DNA of 20,051 nucleotides from Desulfobacula sp. (lineage in GTDB: Bacteria > Desulfobacterota > Desulfobacteria > Desulfobacterales > Desulfobacteraceae), in NCBI RefSeq assembly GCF_021107415.1, contig NZ_JAIOSW010000390.1, forward strand, positions 1 through 20,051. The letters run 5' to 3'. The number at the start of each line of letters is the position of its first letter. Within the stretch, counting starts at the first letter, position 1. This document shows positions 1-7,588 of this stretch, one piece after another. The translations under genes were made by a program, and so were the position numbers. A model generated the notes under the pieces. The model saw only the letters and a program-made list of their open reading frames with translations. It was not told where the DNA came from and searched no databases.

Positions 1-286
1 ATCCCGGCGAGTTAAACACGGCAACAGGGAATATTTTTTCTCCCGGGTCAAACGGGTTGTCTTCAATAATTTCAAATTTGTTTTTTACAATATTATAGAC
101 AATGGGCTTTCTCTGGGGCAGCATCATGAGTTCACTGCCATGGGGTATGGTCACGGTCTGTCCTTTCTTCAACACAACAGGTGTGTTGCCGGACATGCCT
201 GCGGCACCATAGCCTTCCAGTTCAAAAATGTCTCCGTTTTCTGTAGCCACAACAGCCGTCAGAATGTTTTTATTAATGTAACCGAT
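1..286 (-). CDS. N-terminal part of a probable radical SAM-type protein (partial, runs off the left edge)
   Basis: A reading frame on the minus strand stays open from a TAG at about 296-298 to the window edge, about 95 codons. It reads GYINKNILTAVVATENG, then IFELEGYGAAGMSGN, then SELMMLPQRKPIVYN, then NPFDPGEKIFPVAVFNSPG. From memory, the phrases 'G(S)ELxMLPxRxPIxYN' and 'FPVAxFNSPG' are typical of the N-terminus of radical SAM proteins in sulfate reducers. The CxxxCxxC cluster motif would lie outside the window, so the assignment is inference. There is no ATG where the family should begin. A good ribosome binding site (AGGAG) sits 6 bases before an ATC codon at 284-286, the position where Met would be expected (M-GYINKN). 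The start is therefore either a rare ATC or a mutated ATG. A start at the ATT at 275-277 is less likely. Confidence 0.45.
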   Translation of the reverse strand, partial: MGYINKNILTAVVATENGDIFELEGYGAAGMSGNTPVVLKKGQTVTIPHGSELMMLPQRKPIVYNIVKNKFEIIEDNPFDPGEKIFPVAVFNSPG

Positions 287-369
287 ATCTTTCTCCTATC
301 ACTCCAGGTAAAGAGTGTGGCAATGAATGCCTGCATAACGGGATTGAATTGTTGTATGAAATCAATCAT
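259..369 (-). pseudogene. 5' relic of a ZIP-family metal transporter
   Basis: A 36-codon frame begins with ATG at 367-369, which overlaps the kinase stop codon in the arrangement ATGATTGA, a sign of translational coupling. Residues 8-22 read FNPVMQAFIATLFTW, which I recognise as the conserved start of the first membrane helix in bacterial ZIP (ZupT/GufA-like) divalent-metal transporters. In that family this is followed by a TALGAA-type stretch. Here the match stops abruptly after the Trp, and the frame runs through 14 unrelated residues to a TGA at 259-261. The last part overlaps the ribosome binding site and first codons of the next gene. This looks like a deletion scar that removed nearly all of the transporter. 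The family match is from memory and rests on about 15-22 residues. Confidence 0.5.
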
Positions 370-1831
370 TTTCACTCAGACTTAAAGGCTCTGCCGGAGC
401 CTTTAATGGTTTGTTATTCATAATTGGAAATTCAACTTTAAATAATGATCCCTGATCAGGTCTGCTTTCAACATAAATTTTTCCGCCATGCCCTTCTGTA
501 TAAGCCTTGACAATGGCCAAGCCTACTCCTGATCCAGTACACGCTATTTTTTTTATATTACTGGCCTGATAAAACCTTTCAAATATATTGGGAATTTCAT
601 CCTGGTTGATACCGATTCCCGAGTCCTGAACCTTTACCTGAACTCCCAGATCACAGGGTACTATGCTCACCACAATCTTTCCATTTTTTGGCGTGTATTT
701 AATCGCATTGCTGATCAGATTACTGATAATAATTGAAATTTTTTCCGAATCTGCCATGACCCTGGGAACTGCATCAAAATTCAGCTCTAAATCGATATTT
801 TTTGATGCAGCAATAAGTTTTGCATCATCTACAATAGGCTCGACGATTTTAGGGAGATCGGACAATTCCATGTTGTATTGCATGACTCCGGATTCAATTT
901 TTGCAAGATCAAGGTATTGTTTACTGAAATTTGCTATTTTATCGATGCCCCTGTCAAATACATCAAGCATTTTAATCTGGCTGTCCTTCACTGATTTTGA
1001 TACCTTTAAAACATCATGGGCTGACTGCATTGCCTGAAGGGGGGTTTTAAGCTCATGGGAAATCTGTTGCATCATTTGAGTTTTCAGTTCATTTACATCA
1101 TTTATTTTAGCACTCATATCATTGACTGCATCTGCAAGCAGAGCGATTTCATCATGAGAAGATACAAGGATTTTTTCAAATTTACCACGGGCAATTTGTT
1201 CAGTCCCCTTAATCAGGTCACCTATGGGCCTGGTAATGGTACGGGTAATGATTAAGGCAGCTGTTATCGCGGCAAACAAAGTTCCTGCGATTAATAACAG
1301 GGCGACTTTAACAGAACGGGCTGTTATAGACTCAATACGGATCATCTTTTTTTCGATGGAAGAGTGGTTCTTACTGATAAGAATATCAAGAGAATCAAGA
1401 AGTATAGCGATATTTTTCTGTCTTATTTGTTTCTGGTTTGCATTTGTTTCCGGTTTTTTATTCTGTATGTGGGCAACAAGAGTGTCATGAGCTTTTTGCA
1501 TTCTATATATCAATGACTGCTCTTCATGGGAAGATTGTTTTTTAAGCAATAAATTTAAATTTTGATCAACCTGTTTGCTGGTTTCAATAAACAAAGAAAA
1601 ATAGGTTTCATCATTTGAAATCAAATATTTTCCGGCATATCCGTTTTCATCCTGAATAATGGCTTGCAATTGTCTTGCAAGTTCCTGAATCCTGACATTT
1701 GAGCTAAGGATGATTTTTGCCCCATTTGCTACAGTATTCAGTTCAAATAATACATAAGCGCTGGAGATGATCATTATTGTAATAATGGCACTAAAACCCA
1801 TTATCATTTTTTTATATATAGTCAGCTTCAT
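362..1831 (-). CDS. Membrane sensor histidine kinase (HAMP-HisKA-HATPase)
   Basis: This is a 489-residue two-component sensor kinase in the inner membrane. I chose the ATG at 1829-1831 (MKLTIYKKM), because the longer frame from 1882 adds 17 residues before a normal Lys-rich start and first membrane helix. In this numbering, TM1 is about residues 9-30, and a mostly helical periplasmic sensor region follows (about 31-170). TM2 is about 176-197 and HAMP about 198-250. The HisKA box QISHELKTPLQ has the phospho-acceptor His259. The ATPase domain has its N box (NLISNAIKY) near 371-379, G1 (DSGIGI) near 403, F box (IFERFYQ) near 416 and G2 (TGSGVGLA) near 432. All catalytic boxes are intact, so it should be active. 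No response regulator is in the window. The overlap with a ZIP transporter relic downstream suggests, weakly, an ancestral link to metal homeostasis. Confidence 0.9.
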   Translation of the reverse strand: MKLTIYKKMIMGFSAIITIMIISSAYVLFELNTVANGAKIILSSNVRIQELARQLQAIIQDENGYAGKYLISNDETYFSLFIETSKQVDQNLNLLLKKQSSHEEQSLIYRMQKAHDTLVAHIQNKKPETNANQKQIRQKNIAILLDSLDILISKNHSSIEKKMIRIESITARSVKVALLLIAGTLFAAITAALIITRTITRPIGDLIKGTEQIARGKFEKILVSSHDEIALLADAVNDMSAKINDVNELKTQMMQQISHELKTPLQAMQSAHDVLKVSKSVKDSQIKMLDVFDRGIDKIANFSKQYLDLAKIESGVMQYNMELSDLPKIVEPIVDDAKLIAASKNIDLELNFDAVPRVMADSEKISIIISNLISNAIKYTPKNGKIVVSIVPCDLGVQVKVQDSGIGINQDEIPNIFERFYQASNIKKIACTGSGVGLAIVKAYTEGHGGKIYVESRPDQGSLFKVEFPIMNNKPLKAPAEPLSLSEND

Positions 1832-1869
1832 AATACTGGTCTCTAAGGAAATATTAAGATAGGAGTAGC

Positions 1870-1928
1870 ATATAAAAGTCAAGCCATTTTAAAGTTTTTT
1901 ATGTCTTTTATCCCTTGACTTTTTATAT
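1870..1928. promoter_or_regulatory. Inverted repeat with opposed TTGACT hexamers in the divergent promoter region
   Basis: The left arm ATATAAAAGTCAAG (1870-1883) and right arm CTTGACTTTTTATAT (1914-1928) are reverse complements apart from one extra T, with 30 bases between them. Each arm carries a -35-like TTGACT that points outward: the left one towards the histidine kinase, the right one towards the phosphatase. The -10 matches are poor on both sides (TATCTT at 15 bases spacing on the minus strand, TAGTTT at 17 bases on the plus strand). It may be a pair of mirrored promoters or the operator of a dimeric regulator acting on both genes. Confidence 0.4.
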
Positions 1929-1953
1929 CACAACACATAGTTTTTTTGACAAA

Positions 1954-1970
1954 TTGGCATCCGGCAGGCA
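1954..1970 (+). promoter_or_regulatory. Candidate sigma-54 -24/-12 element
   Basis: TTGGCATCCGGCAGGCA has the invariant GG (1956-1957) and GC (1968-1969) separated by exactly 10 bases, and a good -24 box (TTGGCA). The -12 box (AGGCA) is a poor match to TTGCA. If real, transcription would begin near 1980, about 38 bases before the phosphatase ATG. A chance match is quite possible. Confidence 0.2.
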
Positions 1971-2017
1971 TCAATACGGATGCATGGTATAAAAATAATT
2001 GAAAGGTCCACAAGGTT

Positions 2018-3757
2018 ATGGCCTCGGATATGACTGCATCAAAAATAAATGTATCAGAAATTACATTGACCCCTTATTATGTTATCGGGCTTGCAGCAAT
2101 AACAATTGGTGTGCTGGTTGTAGTCATTCTTAACTTTTTTACCCCGCTTGACTCAATTCAAGATCGCATTCTGGGACTGGATCAAGTCTTGACATTGGAA
2201 TTTGTACTAAAATCTTTTTTCCCCAGGCTGCTTTTAGTCCTCACTCTTTCATATTTCGCCGTCATTAAAACGATTGGTCAAATGCTAAAGCCCATCTCTG
2301 CATGTTTAGTTCTTTTCAAAAAAGGATCTACACCTAAACCAGAACAGATTGAAGCTGCTCAAAAACGGCTTTTAAACCTGCATTTTCTCTTTATTCCCGT
2401 TAATGTATTTATGTGGATTTTGATCCCGGGTTTTATTGGCTTGTTCACAGTTCTCACGGGAATGATAGATCATCGAACGGCAATTATTCTTTCAGCCAGG
2501 GCCAGCATGGTGGGCTTAATTGCTTCTGCCATTGCATCCCAGAGAATAGAAGCCTTTTCACGCAAACGACTGATCCCCTTTTTTTTCCCAGAAGGCCAAT
2601 TAAGTAAACTGAAAGGAACAGCAAAAATATCCATATCCAAACGGATTATATTGGCAAACCGGTTGGGTGCAGTGATTCCTCTCACTATTTTGCTGGTGAC
2701 ATTATTGACACTCCAATGGGAAGTTGAGACATGTCCGGTTTCTGCCATTACCTACGGTCGCGGGATCATTCTTTTTACCTTTGTATTGTTTATTTGTACT
2801 TTGATCTTTTCAAGGGAATTAAACCGGCTGCTCAGTCATAATATCGTTGATCCGATTAACGATCTGGTCAGGGTGCTTCGGGGCGTTCAAAAAGGACGCT
2901 TTGATGAAAAAGTTCAAATCATGTCCAACGATGAAATCGGTTATGCCGGGGATGTGGTGAATGAAATGACCAGAGGCCTTCAGGAAAAGAAAATTATACA
3001 GCGCTCTCTGGATCTGGCAAGGGAAATTCAACAGAATCTGCTGCCCAGACAAAATCCTGAAATTCCCGGACTTGATATTGCCGGTACCAGTATCTATTGT
3101 GATGAAACCGGGGGCGATTATTTTGATTATCTTTTGCCGGAAGATAATCAAAAAGATCGCATTCGAATCGTTTTGGGTGATGTTTCCGGGCATGGAATTT
3201 CCTCGGCGCTTCTCATGGCAACTTCAAGAGCCCTGTTTCGCCAGCGATCATCCATGCCGGGAAACCTGGCTCAAGTCGCATCTGATGTTAACCGTCATTT
3301 ATGTGAAGATGTAAAAGATTCCGGTAATTTTATAACCCTTTTCGGTATTGAGATGAACACAGTGAAAAAATGCCTGAAATGGGTGAGGGCAGGACATGAT
3401 CCGGCAATGTTATATGATTCCCAAAAAAAGGATTTTATTGAACTTAAAGGAGAAGGTATCGCCCTGGGAGTCGATGAATCATGGCAATATAAGGAAAATG
3501 AAATTTCAGGAATATCAGATAGACATATTGCCGTTCTTTATACAGACGGTATCTGGGAAGCCAGAAATTTTAATGGAGAAAGATTTGGAAAAGAGAAATT
3601 GTGCAGGATTATACGGGAAAATGCCCATTTATCTTCTCAAGAGATATTAAAATCAATTATTGACGCACTAAATCAGTTTCTCAAAGAAGAAAAACGTCAA
3701 GATGATGCCACGCTTATTATAATAAAAGTTTGTAATATATCTGATGGAATCATATAA
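2018..3757 (+). CDS. Membrane-anchored HAMP/SpoIIE-type PP2C protein phosphatase
   Basis: This 579-residue protein has an N-terminal region with about five to six hydrophobic segments (near 20-40, 68-84, 121-147, 152-172, 218-234 and 248-265). A HAMP linker follows (about 266-320), then a cytoplasmic SpoIIE/RsbU-like PP2C domain (about 335-572). The metal-binding acidic motifs are intact: GGDYFDY (Asp367), GDVSGHG (Asp388), YTDG (Asp510) and QDDAT (Asp562-563). The helix LAREIQQNLLP before the catalytic core is typical of this family. Such enzymes remove phosphate from Ser/Thr on anti-anti-sigma (STAS) proteins in partner-switching pathways; no STAS protein or anti-sigma kinase is encoded here, so the substrate is unknown. 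The ATG is preceded by AAGG only 2 bases away; a second in-frame ATG at 2030 is an alternative. It is transcribed divergently from the histidine kinase. Confidence 0.88.
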   Translation: MASDMTASKINVSEITLTPYYVIGLAAITIGVLVVVILNFFTPLDSIQDRILGLDQVLTLEFVLKSFFPRLLLVLTLSYFAVIKTIGQMLKPISACLVLFKKGSTPKPEQIEAAQKRLLNLHFLFIPVNVFMWILIPGFIGLFTVLTGMIDHRTAIILSARASMVGLIASAIASQRIEAFSRKRLIPFFFPEGQLSKLKGTAKISISKRIILANRLGAVIPLTILLVTLLTLQWEVETCPVSAITYGRGIILFTFVLFICTLIFSRELNRLLSHNIVDPINDLVRVLRGVQKGRFDEKVQIMSNDEIGYAGDVVNEMTRGLQEKKIIQRSLDLAREIQQNLLPRQNPEIPGLDIAGTSIYCDETGGDYFDYLLPEDNQKDRIRIVLGDVSGHGISSALLMATSRALFRQRSSMPGNLAQVASDVNRHLCEDVKDSGNFITLFGIEMNTVKKCLKWVRAGHDPAMLYDSQKKDFIELKGEGIALGVDESWQYKENEISGISDRHIAVLYTDGIWEARNFNGERFGKEKLCRIIRENAHLSSQEILKSIIDALNQFLKEEKRQDDATLIIIKVCNISDGII

Positions 3758-3765
3758 AAATTTGG

Positions 3766-3792
3766 TTATAAACTCCATTTTTCTGTTTATAA
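3766..3792. repeat. 8-bp inverted repeat between the phosphatase gene and hypC
   Basis: TTATAAAC (3766-3773) and GTTTATAA (3785-3792) are perfect reverse complements with 11 bases between. The site begins 8 bases after the phosphatase stop codon. The stem is AT-rich and lacks a following T run, so it is a poor intrinsic terminator and could equally be a protein-binding site for the hyp promoter. Confidence 0.35.
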
Positions 3793-3822
3793 AACAATGA
3801 TCATGTGAAAATAAAATAAGGT

Positions 3823-3871
3823 TTGCCCAATTGAAATCTTGTGTTATATTAACCTTTTATTATTTAAAAGG
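3823..3871 (+). promoter_or_regulatory. Candidate promoter and start-site palindrome of the hyp operon
   Basis: A -35-like TTGCCC (3823-3828) is followed after 16 bases by TATATT (3845-3850). The -10 is extended by TG one base upstream. Transcription would start near 3857. There the inverted repeat CCTTTTA (3853-3859) / TAAAAGG (3865-3871), with a 5-base spacer, overlaps the start. This could be an operator or a small 5' hairpin just before the hypC ribosome binding site (AGGTG, 7 bases before the ATG). Confidence 0.4.
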
Positions 3872-3886
3872 AATAGGTGTAAATAT

Positions 3887-4138
3887 ATGTGTTTAGCGGT
3901 TCCGTCTAAAATTATTGAAATCAATGACACGGTTGCCAAAGTGGATGTGGATGGTGTGATCCGGGAAACCAGCATCATGCTCCTTGATGATGCAAAAATC
4001 GGAGATTATGTTATTGTCCATGCAGGATTTGCCATCAGTAAGATTGATGAAGAGGCTGCCCTTCAAACCCTGGAGGATATGCGCAATATCCTGGCTGCAG
4101 ACGCCCAACAGGGAAATGGTTTGAATGACCATCTATAA
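3887..4138 (+). CDS. hypC: Hydrogenase maturation chaperone HypC
   Basis: This 83-residue protein starts MCLAVPSKI, the HypC signature in which Cys2 (after Met removal) binds the iron carried with HypD and contacts the hydrogenase large-subunit precursor. The longer frame from 3839 is rejected because Cys2 must follow the initiator Met; AGGTG lies 7 bases upstream of this ATG. The rest has the small beta-barrel pattern of the family (KVDVDGVIRE, GDYVIVHAGFAISKID). HypC works in the cytoplasm with HypD, HypE and HypF to deliver Fe(CN)2CO to [NiFe]/[NiFeSe] hydrogenases. It is the first gene of hypCFDE and its stop lies 6 bases before hypF. The likely client is the [NiFeSe] hydrogenase encoded at the right end. 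Confidence 0.96.
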   Translation: MCLAVPSKIIEINDTVAKVDVDGVIRETSIMLLDDAKIGDYVIVHAGFAISKIDEEAALQTLEDMRNILAADAQQGNGLNDHL

Positions 4139-4144
4139 GCCTTT

Positions 4145-6466
4145 ATGAACGGTTCATTAGCTGCAAAAAGGCTGGAAATCAGCGGAGTGGTTCAAGGTGT
4201 TGGTTTTCGGCCATTTTTATTTGTTCTGGCCAAACAATATCATCTCAAAGGCGAGGTCTCCAATACTGCTGGCGGTGTACTCGCTATTGTGGAAGGCACG
4301 CTTAAAAATATTGAGAAGTTTACCCATGATATTTATCATAAAAGTCCTTTGCTTGCTTGTGTGACAAGGATTGAATCCTTTGATACTCATCCTCATAATT
4401 TTTCTTTGTTTCAAATTGTGAAAAGTATTTCTTCCAAAGGTCGTACCACTTTAATTTCTCCCGATGTAACTATCTGTCCTGACTGTCTGGCTGAAATGAA
4501 AGATCCTTGCGACAGGCGGTATGAATATCCGTTTATCAATTGCACCAATTGCGGTCCAAGATATACCATTATTGAAGATATCCCCTATGACAGGCCCAAA
4601 ACGTCCATGAAGCAGTTTAAGATGTGTACAAGATGTCAGCACGAGTATGATAATCCGTTAAACAGAAGATTCCATGCCCAGCCCAACGCATGTCCTGAAT
4701 GTGGTCCACACGTTTTTTTAACCGACAATAAAGGTAAAAAGATCGGTTCGGATTCAAAAGAAGCCATATCTCTTGCCGCACAATATTTAAGCCAGGGTAA
4801 GATTGTTGCGGTAAAGGGACTTGGCGGATTTCATCTGGCCTGTGATGCATCCAACCAGGAGGCTGTTCAAAGTTTAAGACTCAGAAAAACAAGGCCCCAT
4901 AAACCCTTTGCTCTAATGGCAGAATCAGCATCTGTCCTGTTTGATCATGTTCATGTAACCCCTGAGGAAAAACAACTCTTAGAGTCCTATCACAGGCCCA
5001 TTGTCCTGCTGAACAAGAAGAATGTCAGGCAGGACGATATTAAAGGACTTGCACCGGATGCAGCACCCTTTAACAATTGTCTCGGGATCATGCTGCCCTA
5101 TACGCCATTGCACTATTTATTGCTTGAAAAGGGACCGGATGTGCTGGTGATGACCAGCGGCAACCGATCAGGAGAGCCGCTTTCCATTGATAATAATGAT
5201 GCTTTGGATGCCTTTTCCCATATTGCCGATTATTTTTTATTGCACAATCGGGATATCTATTTTCGGGCAGATGATTCCATTGCCAGGGTCCAGGCAGGTG
5301 AACCAAGATTTATAAGGCGCTCAAGGGGGTATGCCCCTTTGCCAATATCTTTAAACAAAAAAATGCCAAAGATCCTGGGCTGCGGGGGAGGGCTTAAGAG
5401 TACAGTCTGCTTGACCCGGAATAATGATGTCTTTTTAAGTCAGCACATCGGGGATCTGGATAATAAAAAGGTATATGACTTTTTTCAGGACAGTATTAAT
5501 CATTTAAAAGATATCCTGGACATTCAACCTGAGATCATTGCCCATGACATGCACCCGGGCTATATGAGTACTGATTACGCCAAAGCACAAAATAATGTGA
5601 AAAAGGTGGCAGTTCAACATCACCATGCCCATGCTGTGGCCTGTATGGCAGAAAACGACCTTGACGGCGAGGCTATTGCCATAACTCTTGATGGTACGGG
5701 CTATGGGACAGACGGCCATATCTGGGGCGGGGAAATCCTTTTATGCACGCAAAAAGAGTTTAAAAGAAAAGCACACCTTTCCTATATTAAAATGCCGGGT
5801 GGGGATGCTGCTGTTATAGAACCCTGGCGCATGGCGGCATCGGTTCTTTATCAGGCTTTTGGAGATGAGGTTTTTGATATGGATATACCCTATATAAAAG
5901 AGATGAAAAAAGAAAACCTGTCCTTTGTATACCAGATGATGGAAAAAGACCTGAACTCACCTTTGACATCCAGTGCAGGAAGGCTGTTTGATGCGGTTTC
6001 TTCTCTTCTTTGTATCCGGCATAGGGTTTCCCATGAAAGTCAGGCCGCAATGGAACTTGAAGCCGTTGCAGATAGGGAGTTGACAGAAGATGTCTATAGG
6101 TTTGATATCTTAAGAAAAATCAATGATGACAGGGATACATCCTTTGAAATCGATATGATTCCCTGTATCCGGCAAATAACAGGTGATTTAAAAGAGAATA
6201 CGTCTCTGGGCATCATCAGTTCAAAGTTCCATAATACAATTGTTCAAGCATTTGCAAGTGCAGCGGTCAGTGTAAGCAAAGAAACAGGCATCGGAAAAAT
6301 TGTTCTCTCAGGAGGGGTATTTAATAATGATATCATCCTGAATTCAATGATCAGGACCCTTGAAGAAAAGAACCTTAAGGTATATACACACACAAAGGTT
6401 CCAACCGGGGATGGTGGAATCTCATTAGGTCAGGCAGTAGTTGCTGCTGCTTTGGAGGCCAATTAA
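4145..6466 (+). CDS. hypF: Carbamoyltransferase HypF
   Basis: HypF (773 residues, usual length) turns carbamoyl phosphate and ATP into a carbamoyl adenylate and passes the carbamoyl group to the HypE C-terminal Cys, the first step in making the cyanide ligands. The acylphosphatase-like domain is at about 8-95 (GVVQGVGFRPF, SNTAGG). Two zinc fingers follow, with CPDC/CTNC at Cys111, 114, 133, 136 and CTRC/CPEC at Cys161, 164, 183, 186. The YrdC-like adenylate-forming domain is about 200-400 (GLGGFHLACDA, TSGNRSGEPL). The C-terminal Kae1/TobZ-like carbamoyl-transfer domain (about 405-770) has the metal-binding HHHAHA at 492-497 and GGVFNN at 723-728. No domain is missing. It sits between hypC and hypD, so the gene order is C-F-D-E. 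Confidence 0.96.
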   Translation: MNGSLAAKRLEISGVVQGVGFRPFLFVLAKQYHLKGEVSNTAGGVLAIVEGTLKNIEKFTHDIYHKSPLLACVTRIESFDTHPHNFSLFQIVKSISSKGRTTLISPDVTICPDCLAEMKDPCDRRYEYPFINCTNCGPRYTIIEDIPYDRPKTSMKQFKMCTRCQHEYDNPLNRRFHAQPNACPECGPHVFLTDNKGKKIGSDSKEAISLAAQYLSQGKIVAVKGLGGFHLACDASNQEAVQSLRLRKTRPHKPFALMAESASVLFDHVHVTPEEKQLLESYHRPIVLLNKKNVRQDDIKGLAPDAAPFNNCLGIMLPYTPLHYLLLEKGPDVLVMTSGNRSGEPLSIDNNDALDAFSHIADYFLLHNRDIYFRADDSIARVQAGEPRFIRRSRGYAPLPISLNKKMPKILGCGGGLKSTVCLTRNNDVFLSQHIGDLDNKKVYDFFQDSINHLKDILDIQPEIIAHDMHPGYMSTDYAKAQNNVKKVAVQHHHAHAVACMAENDLDGEAIAITLDGTGYGTDGHIWGGEILLCTQKEFKRKAHLSYIKMPGGDAAVIEPWRMAASVLYQAFGDEVFDMDIPYIKEMKKENLSFVYQMMEKDLNSPLTSSAGRLFDAVSSLLCIRHRVSHESQAAMELEAVADRELTEDVYRFDILRKINDDRDTSFEIDMIPCIRQITGDLKENTSLGIISSKFHNTIVQAFASAAVSVSKETGIGKIVLSGGVFNNDIILNSMIRTLEEKNLKVYTHTKVPTGDGGISLGQAVVAAALEAN

Positions 6467-6482
6467 AAAAACAGGTTAAAAT

Positions 6483-7568
6483 ATGGCTTTAAAATATATT
6501 GAAGAATACAGGGATGGTTCTCTTGCAAGGGATCTTGTAAAAAAAATTCAATCTGTCAGTAAAAAAGACTTACGACTGATGGAGGTTTGCGGAACCCATA
6601 CCACGTCCATTTTCAGGCATGGCATCAGGAGTGTTCTGCCCCAAGGCATTACGCTTCTTTCAGGTCCGGGCTGCCCTGTATGCGTGACCGCACAGAAAGA
6701 TATTGATGCGTTTGTGGAGTTTGCAAGGGTTAAGAATGTGATTGTGACAACCTTTGGCGATCTTATGAAAGTGCCGGGGTCAAGTTCAACCCTTACAAAG
6801 GAAAAAGCATGTGGGGCTGATGTGAGGATTGTCTATTCGGTCTTTGATGCCGTAAATATTGCCAGGGAAAATAAGGATAAAGAAGTTGTGTTTTGTGGCG
6901 TGGGATTTGAAACAACCATTCCCACCATTGCAGCCGGCATTCTCATGGGAATCCAGGGAAAACTAGATAATTTTTCCATTTATTCAGCCAATAAACTCAC
7001 ACCGCCGGCCCTTGCCGCCTTGATGGAAACAGACGGGGTCGAGATTGACGGGTTTATCTTGCCTGGCCATGTTTCAGTGATTACAGGAACCAATGCCTAC
7101 AGGGACACATTTGAAAAATATGATATACCGTCTGTGATTGCAGGATTCGAACCCATTGATATTCTAAAGGCCGTTCTTCTTTTAATTCAGCAGAATGAGG
7201 CGGGAAAACCCGCCCTTGAAAATGCATACCCAAGGGCAGTATCCGATCAGGGGAATGTAAAGGCAAAACAGATCATGAACCAGATTTTTGAGGTTTGCAA
7301 TGCTTCGTGGCGAGGGATCGGGGAAATCCCTTCAAGTGGCATGGAATTGAAAAAAGAGTATCAAAAGTTTGATGCCGCCATAAAATTTGAGATGGATATG
7401 CCCGATACACCGGAACCAAAAGGCTGCGCCTGCGGGGAGATTCTCATGGGATTAAAAACACCGGAAGAATGCCCTCTTTATAAGAAAAAATGTACCCCCA
7501 TGAATCCTGTGGGACCCTGTATGGTCTCAAGTGAAGGGGCTTGTGCTGCATTTTATAGATATAGTTAG
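6483..7568 (+). CDS. hypD: Hydrogenase maturation iron-sulfur scaffold HypD
   Basis: This 361-residue protein has all the HypD hallmarks: EVCGTHT with Cys36, GPGCPVC with Cys64 and Cys67 (redox/iron-site cysteines), the PGHVSVITG stretch, and a C-terminal [4Fe-4S] ligand set (Cys330, Cys337, Cys346, Cys354). CAC at 315-317 is also present. With HypC it forms the scaffold on which iron receives two cyanides and one CO. The start ATG has AGGTT upstream and lies 16 bases after hypF; hypE follows after 20 bases. The length fits the family. Confidence 0.96.
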   Translation: MALKYIEEYRDGSLARDLVKKIQSVSKKDLRLMEVCGTHTTSIFRHGIRSVLPQGITLLSGPGCPVCVTAQKDIDAFVEFARVKNVIVTTFGDLMKVPGSSSTLTKEKACGADVRIVYSVFDAVNIARENKDKEVVFCGVGFETTIPTIAAGILMGIQGKLDNFSIYSANKLTPPALAALMETDGVEIDGFILPGHVSVITGTNAYRDTFEKYDIPSVIAGFEPIDILKAVLLLIQQNEAGKPALENAYPRAVSDQGNVKAKQIMNQIFEVCNASWRGIGEIPSSGMELKKEYQKFDAAIKFEMDMPDTPEPKGCACGEILMGLKTPEECPLYKKKCTPMNPVGPCMVSSEGACAAFYRYS

Positions 7569-7588
7569 GCAAAAAAACAGGAAGAAAA

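Noticed and set aside
1832..1882. Longer histidine kinase start
   Set aside because: The extra 17 residues overlap the promoter-like repeat and precede a normal Lys-rich N-terminus.
3766..3792. The 8-bp inverted repeat as a firm intrinsic terminator of the phosphatase gene
   Set aside because: The stem is almost all A/T and no T run follows, so only a tentative repeat is listed.
3839..3886. Longer hypC start
   Set aside because: HypC needs Cys directly after the initiator Met (MCLAVPSK), and the ribosome binding site fits the ATG at 3887.
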